From Myoxocephalus aenaeus (lineage: Eukaryota; Chordata; Actinopteri; Perciformes; Cottidae): a stretch of DNA of 64,000 bases. The translations under genes and the position numbers were made by a program. This document shows, in pieces, positions 57,346 through 64,000 of the stretch (positions within the stretch are counted from its first letter, which is position 1; each line of letters begins with the position of its first letter). A model generated the notes under the pieces. That model did no database searches and was not told the DNA's origin. It was given only the letters and a program-made list of their open reading frames with translations. The stretch is taken from positions 7,104,501-7,168,500 of the forward strand of contig JBAMJR010000009.1 in the NCBI GenBank assembly GCA_038501785.1, given 5' to 3'.

Positions 57346-59781
57346 TGTGCCTTTACAGCCACAAAGAGCTGCTAGCATGGCGATAGGCTCTTCTTCCTAA
57401 AATACGGTGCAAACATGAGCTAAATATTCCGGCACAAACACAAATGAGTGTGAACGTCAAACGTTTGCACATTTGATTAATTAAAAAACAGCAATCACAT
57501 GAGCCCCTCTTGTGGTCTTTAAAACAGGTTTAAGAGAGGCGGAGGTCTATGAGAGAGTGGACAAAAAGTTTAAGGATGTTGGTTTATTGAGGCTTTTGTA
57601 TGACCTTGTTTGATCCCCTCAGAATTGGATTGTTTAAGGATAATAATACGCTGAGTCCAAGTAAGGCGAAATAAAGGTATTGGCCAATAAACTTGTTTTC
57701 TCATAATAAAGACAGGCAGCAATCTGAAAAAAAGGCAGTATTTTACATTTATACACACTTTATTACCATAGTTGACAGTAACAGTAAACACAAGATAAGA
57801 GTACGAGTTTCATTATTACTTGAAATTAAGTTAGAAAGATCAGATGTATCTTGTGTAACTTACATATACATACGAACGAAGCCGATTCACTTCTGCATGT
57901 CTGCCAATATATACAGCACTGTAACAATATCTCATATTCCTCTTCTGTTATGAAATAACTACACCTTATAGCACTGTACAGCACTAACCATACTGTAAAT
58001 AATGATCAACAAACATTGTCTGAGCTAAAACTGTAAGCAGCCATTCTGGGAATTGTACAGATTCTTGGATGGAAGCAAAACAAACCGGACAACATAATCA
58101 CAGTGTCGAAATGTTTGAAACAACAAAACAATATCTGAGGTCGCAACTCCAAACTTGTCATCATGGCGGCCTGCTCTGTTTACACTTGCGAGAAGAAGAA
58201 ATTGTAAGTCTAACCACATTCAAAGAATGTGTGTGTTGATTGCTATCTCACATGTCCCATATACATTTCTGAGGGGAGGAATGTCGGTGGTTTTTCGGGC
58301 TAAACGGTAACAGCTGTTTCTGAGTGATGTGTTTGATGGAGGTCGTCGAGAGCGGTCGGCTTTTATTTGCTTTGGCCGCAGCCTTGGAAGGGGAACACTT
58401 CAAACGGACGCAGTCTGCCATTGGACGCCAGGCTCAGCGGTCAAACATTCTTTGGTTTCCGGCAGCAAAACATGGCGCGTTACACCGGGTGTTCAGTTTG
58501 GACGGGAAAGACCCAGTTTGTGTTGGGCACCGCGGGGCCCACAGCTGGGATTTTACAGGTCAGCACATTTCAGCTGGAGGCTTCACGTCCGATTATGGGA
58601 GGGGGGAAAAGGAAACAAAATAGGTCTACCTCCGCCTGGGAATGTGTTTACAGGCTCCTGGTTATTCTCGCACTCGTTTTTAGTTCTCACTCAGCGTGTT
58701 AACATGCACTTTAGATCACATACCGCTCTCTGATGATCAGATTTCTTTAACATTATAAATACAATGTAGTCAGGGAGGGATTCCTTTTAGACAACATTGG
58801 AATATGCACAGCAGGTACCCTTTCTAGTTGGCAAGAGAAATAGTAAGTTTAAGTGGCATTATTATTATATACATTAACACATTCAAAGGTCTCAGCACAG
58901 TACTGAGTGGAGAATGACGACAGTAACTACAATCCGAGGAGAAAAGTGACTCAGAGCCTGTATGTGGATGCTGGGGTGGAGGTGGGGCTCTTGAAAACAG
59001 GTTACTAATTGAGGTTATAAAACTGCAATAGTTGAAGGAATGGTCATTTTTAAAAGATTGTAATTGTGAGAAATGGGCTCATTGGAGGGAGTTTGAGACC
59101 CCACACGGCCCACTTCATCTGAGGGGTTATTAACTACATTTCACCACAGGCTCAACAGCCACTCTGTTACAGCTGTTAGTCATGCACATTGTCCTGATGC
59201 AACTGCACTGATCAGGTTTTCAGAGTAAAAGGTATCATCAAAAATGTGATATTTTGGGAGCATTGTGGTGTACAGTAGGTCTCATCGCATAAACTGACTG
59301 ACTTTCATTTAAATAGTTTGCCGTGGTGCCAAATCCAGCTTGTCAGCTGACTTTGGAAGACGATTTCCAAAGAAACAAGTGTTCTGTGAGAGTGTTCAGC
59401 AGACTCCATTTGTCTGTAATGTAGTCCTGCCTCAGCCTACACACTGTCATGACCAGCTGCCTGACATTTTTAACATGTCTGTGGTGTCAGTGGTTGGGCA
59501 CTATGTGTGGTGTTCTGTTTTGGTGACAGGACATCCATCAAACACTTTGATCCAAGATATTTCAACAATTACTCACTAGATTCCCGTGAAAATTCTATCC
59601 TTTTTGGCGACGTTCAGACATTCTCTTTAGTGTCACCAGGATCCCTCTCCATTCTCATTGTGAGCAGCTGTTTATCCATAAATCCACCCTCCATGTTTAG
59701 TATCTAAGCAGTCAAGTATGTCTTGTTTTACACATCTGAAAGGTTTTATCTGACTAAGATTACTTCACAAGTAGTTTTCAC

Positions 59782-59860
<79 letters not shown>
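59782..59860. repeat. Compound (GT)n(TA)n microsatellite
   Basis: About 10 GT units followed by about 29 TA units. The flanks carry a near-identical direct repeat: CAAGTAGTTTTCACTGT just before (59769-59785) and CAAGTTGTTTTCACTGT just after (about 59908-59924). Confidence 0.97.
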
Positions 59861-59865
<5 letters not shown>

Positions 59866-60129
59866 GCTGTTATGAACTTCAGAGTTGCATAAGTGTTCAC
59901 TGCTCTACAAGTTGTTTTCACTGTATTGGTTCATTATGAAGTGGTGCTCCAGAGTTGCCACAGTTCCTTGTCGGGGCTGCATATTCATTTTCCGAAATTA
60001 ATCAAAACGCACAATGGGCCTGCTGTAATCTCTTTATGCATGGGAAGGTGAAGTTGAATTTAGTCAACTCTGGCAGTAATCTCCTCTTCCTACACTGTCT
60101 TCACCTCCGTCCCTGCCCCCCTCCTCCCT

Positions 60130-60450
60130 CTGAGACACGGAGAAGACAAGTGGGAGCTGAGGAATGCACTTTTAAGCGCTGGCACAATGGAAGCCTTTCG
60201 TGGAAGATGAAAAGAATATTAGTCACCGCTAATGAGATTTGATGTAGGACTGCCATTGTCAGTTCAGGCCAGATGGGTAGGGTACATGGTGGAACAGCGA
60301 GTCTCCGCACATCAAAGACGAGGTTGAGCCGTGTATTACATAGTCTTCTGGCATTTAATGCAGTGACAGAAATGAAGAGATTAATTAAAAGCACGGCTTT
60401 TGTCAGCTGCGATGCTAATGAGGTAGCTGCCTGAAGCAGAAGCCACCTAC
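60130..60450. promoter_or_regulatory. Candidate conserved developmental enhancer
   Basis: A non-repetitive block contains GTCACCGCTAATGAGATTTG, GGCATTTAATGCAG, GAGATTAATTAAAAGCACGG, TTTTGTCAGCTGCG and GCTAATGAGGTAGC: paired homeodomain cores, an E-box and a CAGCTG. No coding frame is credible. The arrangement resembles vertebrate conserved elements, but conservation is untested. Confidence 0.3.
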
Positions 60451-61914
60451 AATCCATGACTGGGTGCTCCGATTTGAACTTGATAACAAAACCTCCTCTT
60501 GGGCTGTATTCTTTTCATCTTCGACACTCCTCACTTCGCCTGCCTTTATTTCTCTTCTCCGTTTGCTCGTCCGTATGATGACACAGTCCTGAAAGTTTGG
60601 GAAATCATCGTCGTCATCTGCGATCAAAGTATCTCAATACATCTCCTTGGATGCATGCTAGGATTAATCTCAGATTCAATATACCGAAATAGAATTTTCA
60701 CTACATTAACTGGGATCTGGGAATGTGGAGACAACAAAACTAAGTCAGACAGAGCAAGAAACACTCGCATGTCTATAAAAACAAAAAAAGGTGAGATGTA
60801 AAATAAACCATATTTTCAGATGCAAATAAAATTAATGCTATCTTTTTATAACTTGCTTTTGGATGAACTGCAAAGGTTCGTGCTGTAACTGTCAACCACA
60901 GAAACTGAAGTGAGAAATAAAATACCATATCTGAGTTCCCTGAATGATACACTTTCTCACCAGCAGATCCGATCCGTGACCACATGTCTAAAGCAGCTGA
61001 AAAAAAGAAAAAAAAAGATTTCTGTCCAATTATATATGAAATATATGTTGATTTTATGCCATGTCTTTACAAACATTGTGACCACCAGAATACCCTACAA
61101 AATCTGTAATGTTATTTTGGGGTCACTGCCACTTACTTCCAGTTTCCCTGAAACTATATTTCCAAGCCTTGTATTTCTGTTTCTACTGTTAAAGCAGGCT
61201 ACAGTTCCCTTGCATAAATCTACACTTAGTGTCCCATATCAAAAGAAAAAACATAAGTGGAATTTCTCTGAGTGTTTTGTCTTTATGAATGCACTGATGG
61301 AGCCTGAGCGTCAAACATGCTTCAAATATCATTTCTCTGTTGAATGATTGACGATTGGAAACGGGCAGTGTTTATAAAATGTTTTCAGCAAGGATATTAC
61401 ACTTATCTCATCAGGGCTGAAATGAGATTGATTTCAGTCTAAGGAGTTTCGCTAACAGTTAATATGACATTTAGGCAAGATATATACATGTTTTTTTTTA
61501 ATGTAATACAACAATTGATTTCGCGGGAGTGTTTCCCTACTAGTTGGATATGATCTATTTGGGACATTTCGCCAAGCTATCTCAGACAGCAGAAATTAAG
61601 TGTCTGGTCCATGCCATGTATTACTACCCATCAATTTAAATCTCCATGCCACTTACGCATCAGAGGTTTATTTGTTGCTTTTCATGTGTTACTCATTGGT
61701 AATGTGTTACACCACTGGAACCTGTAGTTTTCTGTATTGAAGTCACACTATGTGAGTACTCTCTAAAGCTGGATTTGCTGTTGCTGTCTCCACTATAAAC
61801 AATCTCCACTAGCAACAGAAATGTGTCCGAGTGAACACAAGCAGCCCAAGCTGACCAACCGTAGTCCTTGCAATCTTCAAGTGGTACCATTGTAACCCTG
61901 GTTACCTGTAGGTA

Positions 61915-62060
61915 TATTCTTCCTTTCATAGAGAGTAGAAAGCAGAGTGGTGAAAGGAAATGAGAGAAGCGAGAGATAGAAGTGGCATACAACCAAGGTC
62001 CTGGGCAAGATGTTTGACCCGTAGATGCCACGGCTCGTGGTCAGCGCCAAGGCATACCAA
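61915..62060 (-). repeat. Degenerate tRNA-derived SINE-like fragment
   Basis: The minus strand reads GGCATCTACGGGTCAAACATC then CCCAGGACCTTGG, reminiscent of the GGTTCGAATCC B-box region and CCCGGGACCT of a common fish tRNA-derived repeat. The match is heavily mutated and no clear A-box or tail is visible. Confidence 0.25.
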
Positions 62061-62289
62061 CCTGGAGTACTGGAGCAAGAGCGAGCCATCGCCAAAGTCC
62101 TGGCACCTCATTCTAAGCTGGCGAGAGTAGTTCTGGAATCTGTCCTCAAGGCTCTAAGCAGGGACTGCCTATTGTGCCGAAGGCCCATTACTTCCAAAGC
62201 CAGAAATTATTATTATTATTTCCGAAAGCCCATTCATCCGCCTGTTGCATTAAAAAAAGGCCCACACTCAACACGCAACAAATAACAAA

Positions 62290-62700
62290 CAGAGGCCATC
62301 CTAGGGAGACTCCTCTGGTTGTATAGAAGTCTATAAGAAAATGATTCTACTTCTCACTTGATTAATTCCCTCAGTAAACATGAGTTTATGGTCTCAATCT
62401 TTAGTTTTAAGTCTTCAATACAGCATGATGTTCATTTAGTAAACTATGGTCTATTTAGAGTGAAAGACCATAAAGCATGGTATGCTTTAGGGCGGGCTTA
62501 CTGTGACCTTTACCAAAGCCATACACTGTGTCCCTACATCATGAGTTTAGTGTTTTTTTCCTTTCTTCTTCTGGTGGCAAAAAAAACAAGATGGCGACGG
62601 CCAAAAATGCCAATCAAGGCTTTAAAAATGTAGTGTTTAAACCAATGGGTCGTGTCACGGTGACTACATCCACTTCTTATATACAGTCTATGATCCACAC
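62290..62700 (+). repeat. Dispersed repeat family R3, copy 3 (longest)
   Basis: Contains TATAGAAGTCTATAAGAAAATG, ACATGAGTTTATGGTCTCAATC, CTTCAATACAGCATGATG with TTCATTTAGTAAA (shared with copy 1), then AAGATGGCGACGGCC, ACCAATGGGTCGTGTCACGG and CTTCTTATATACAGTC (shared with copy 2). It thus links copies 1 and 2 into one family. Confidence 0.8.
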
Positions 62701-64000
62701 ACCATACACCTGTGTGAGACAGATAGTCTTGTGAAAGCTGAATCAACCAAATTCAATTAGCAGAACAGTGCTGTATTTCAGCCAAGTGGGAGATTGCTCA
62801 TATAAAATCCATAGTAGCACTGCGGTCTCATTATCAGAAGTTTAGTCCCTAAGGACTGATCCAACTCAAGTCCCAGGAAAAGGTTCACAAGTTCCCATTT
62901 TCTTGAGAAGTTTAATTGCCCGAAAAGTAAAGTTTGTAGCTCAAAGATTTGGCGGCAGCAGAACATGAGCGTCAGGATTTATTGGTTGCGGTGCTCACAT
63001 GAGCAATGCTCTGCCTGTAACAGCAACTCTGAACCTTTCAACCTAACACAGATCCCGAAGCAGGGAACTACCACTGACTCATTCAGCTAGCCCATAAAAA
63101 CACAGCAAAAGTTGACAATATCTTGAAGAAATAAATTGGCCTGAAACTAAAGCATGTGGCCCTGAGATTCGTTCATACGATTAATGGCAGCAGGAGAAGT
63201 TGAGCATGATATTGTGTTTACACGGTGTTACAATCAAGGACAGCAACAGCTTTGTATTTACCCAGCTTCTTTATTTCCCAGCGGGTCACTGGTCCCAGAC
63301 AGGGTTAACTGGAGCTGGCCAAAGAGATGTTTACTTGACCCTGCAGGGAGATAACCCAACAAGTTCTGTTGTTCACACAATGCAGCCATTTCCTGTCTAG
63401 GCCCCACCCACCCTGATTGAGAGGAGAGGGTTCAGAGGTCTGATTTGTAAGAATGAGCTCAATGCCAGTGCAGAATTGCTGTCTGGAGTGCATCTGTGTA
63501 TTGGGAATTTTTGCTGTACAACCACAGGTTATGTGATAGTTTAATTTTGCTAAATTGGTTTTGAAACAATAGAGAAAACACATCTGTTAAAGTCTGTAAA
63601 ACATGCCACTTTTATTGAAATAACACTGTCAAATGTTTGTTGTTAAATGGAATGAGTTTCATACTCTTATGGATGTGAGGAACAGACAGGAATTTCCTGG
63701 ACTGGTTTGTTCCCTGGTGACCTAGGCTGGGTTTGGCAGGACGGCCTCTCGCCTTTTGTCTCACAAATTCAAGAAAATAAAGTATGGGCTGAGATCCGCA
63801 CTCAGGGAATTCCAAGCCACTGTTTGTTTTGCATTCATAATTTAAAGCTTTTTCTAAATGGTTACTTGTGTGTGAACCTACTGGCTCCTCTGCACCTTTC
63901 AGCAGCAGCTTGTTTATTCTTTGGGTTTCTTTACCGCAGTTAATTACCTTCCTAAAAATATTTTGAATCCCATGAAGAGATGTCAGAAGGCGGGCGATTC
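62701..64000. other. Non-coding stretch to window end
   Basis: No gene or repeat recognised. The frames at 63305-63583 (minus) and 63707-63943 (plus) are open for 78-92 codons, but show no motif, acceptor or family resemblance. Confidence 0.5.

Larger units (their letters stand above)
57346..61914. other. Non-coding stretch
   Basis: No established gene in about 4.6 kb. It contains a compound microsatellite (59782-59860), a candidate regulatory block (60130-60450) and a CpG-containing area at 58140-58620 with an ATG and a GTAAGT donor-like site. Confidence 0.5.

Noticed and set aside
1..64000. CRISPR arrays, bacterial operons, defence systems or prophage
   Set aside because: No spaced direct repeats of that type, no bacterial gene architecture, and all recognisable coding remnants are vertebrate-type transposons.

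Overview
This window looks like a non-coding stretch of a ray-finned (teleost) fish genome, probably intergenic or intronic. The evidence is AT-rich sequence with long (GT)n and (TA)n tracts, spliceosomal-type signals, and vertebrate transposon families common in fish: hAT, Tc1, PIF/Harbinger, an APE-type LINE and Ty3-like LTR debris. There are no bacterial-style operons. I could not identify a complete host protein-coding gene. Most open frames are chance frames, microsatellite translations, or broken transposon genes. The species and locus cannot be named from sequence alone.

Layout. Positions 1-2110 are unique-looking sequence with a homeodomain/POU-motif-rich block near 1400-1790. A 1.49-kb hAT element with an 8-bp target duplication lies at 2119-3610. 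Positions 3.6-12.4 kb are mostly unique, with dispersed repeats and a strong conserved-element candidate at 8040-8345. A 27-bp minisatellite with telomere-like variants is at 12383-12676. A LINE/SINE-type tail (14.06 kb), LTR-retrotransposon debris (about 19.0-19.7 kb) and a second, internally deleted hAT with a BED-finger transposase fragment (23082-24572, minus strand) follow.

A third hAT (29306-30059) with a perfect palindromic 8-bp target duplication interrupts a zone of dispersed repeats. At 35.2-38.4 kb is a cluster of related hAT pieces in opposite orientations, forming a long inverted repeat with a perfect (GT)(TA)(CA) palindrome inside. A nearly intact Tc1-type transposon (41196-42666) carries a frameshifted DD34E transposase and an antisense piece of its own gene. 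A PIF/Harbinger element (47124-48043) retains a Myb/SANT-like gene but no nuclease, and is nested in an older repeat. A 5'-truncated LINE occupies about 51.4-54.7 kb. The remainder is repeats, microsatellites, and a few GC-rich or motif-rich islands that could be exons or enhancers.

How the parts relate. Nothing here forms a pathway. The shared theme is layered transposition: target duplications, nesting and inversions give a relative order of insertions. Three dispersed repeat families (called R1, R2 and R3 here) recur several times in the window, and the direct comparison between copies is the main evidence for them. I saw no convincing new biological system. The best leads are the structured transposon derivatives and the candidate conserved non-coding elements.
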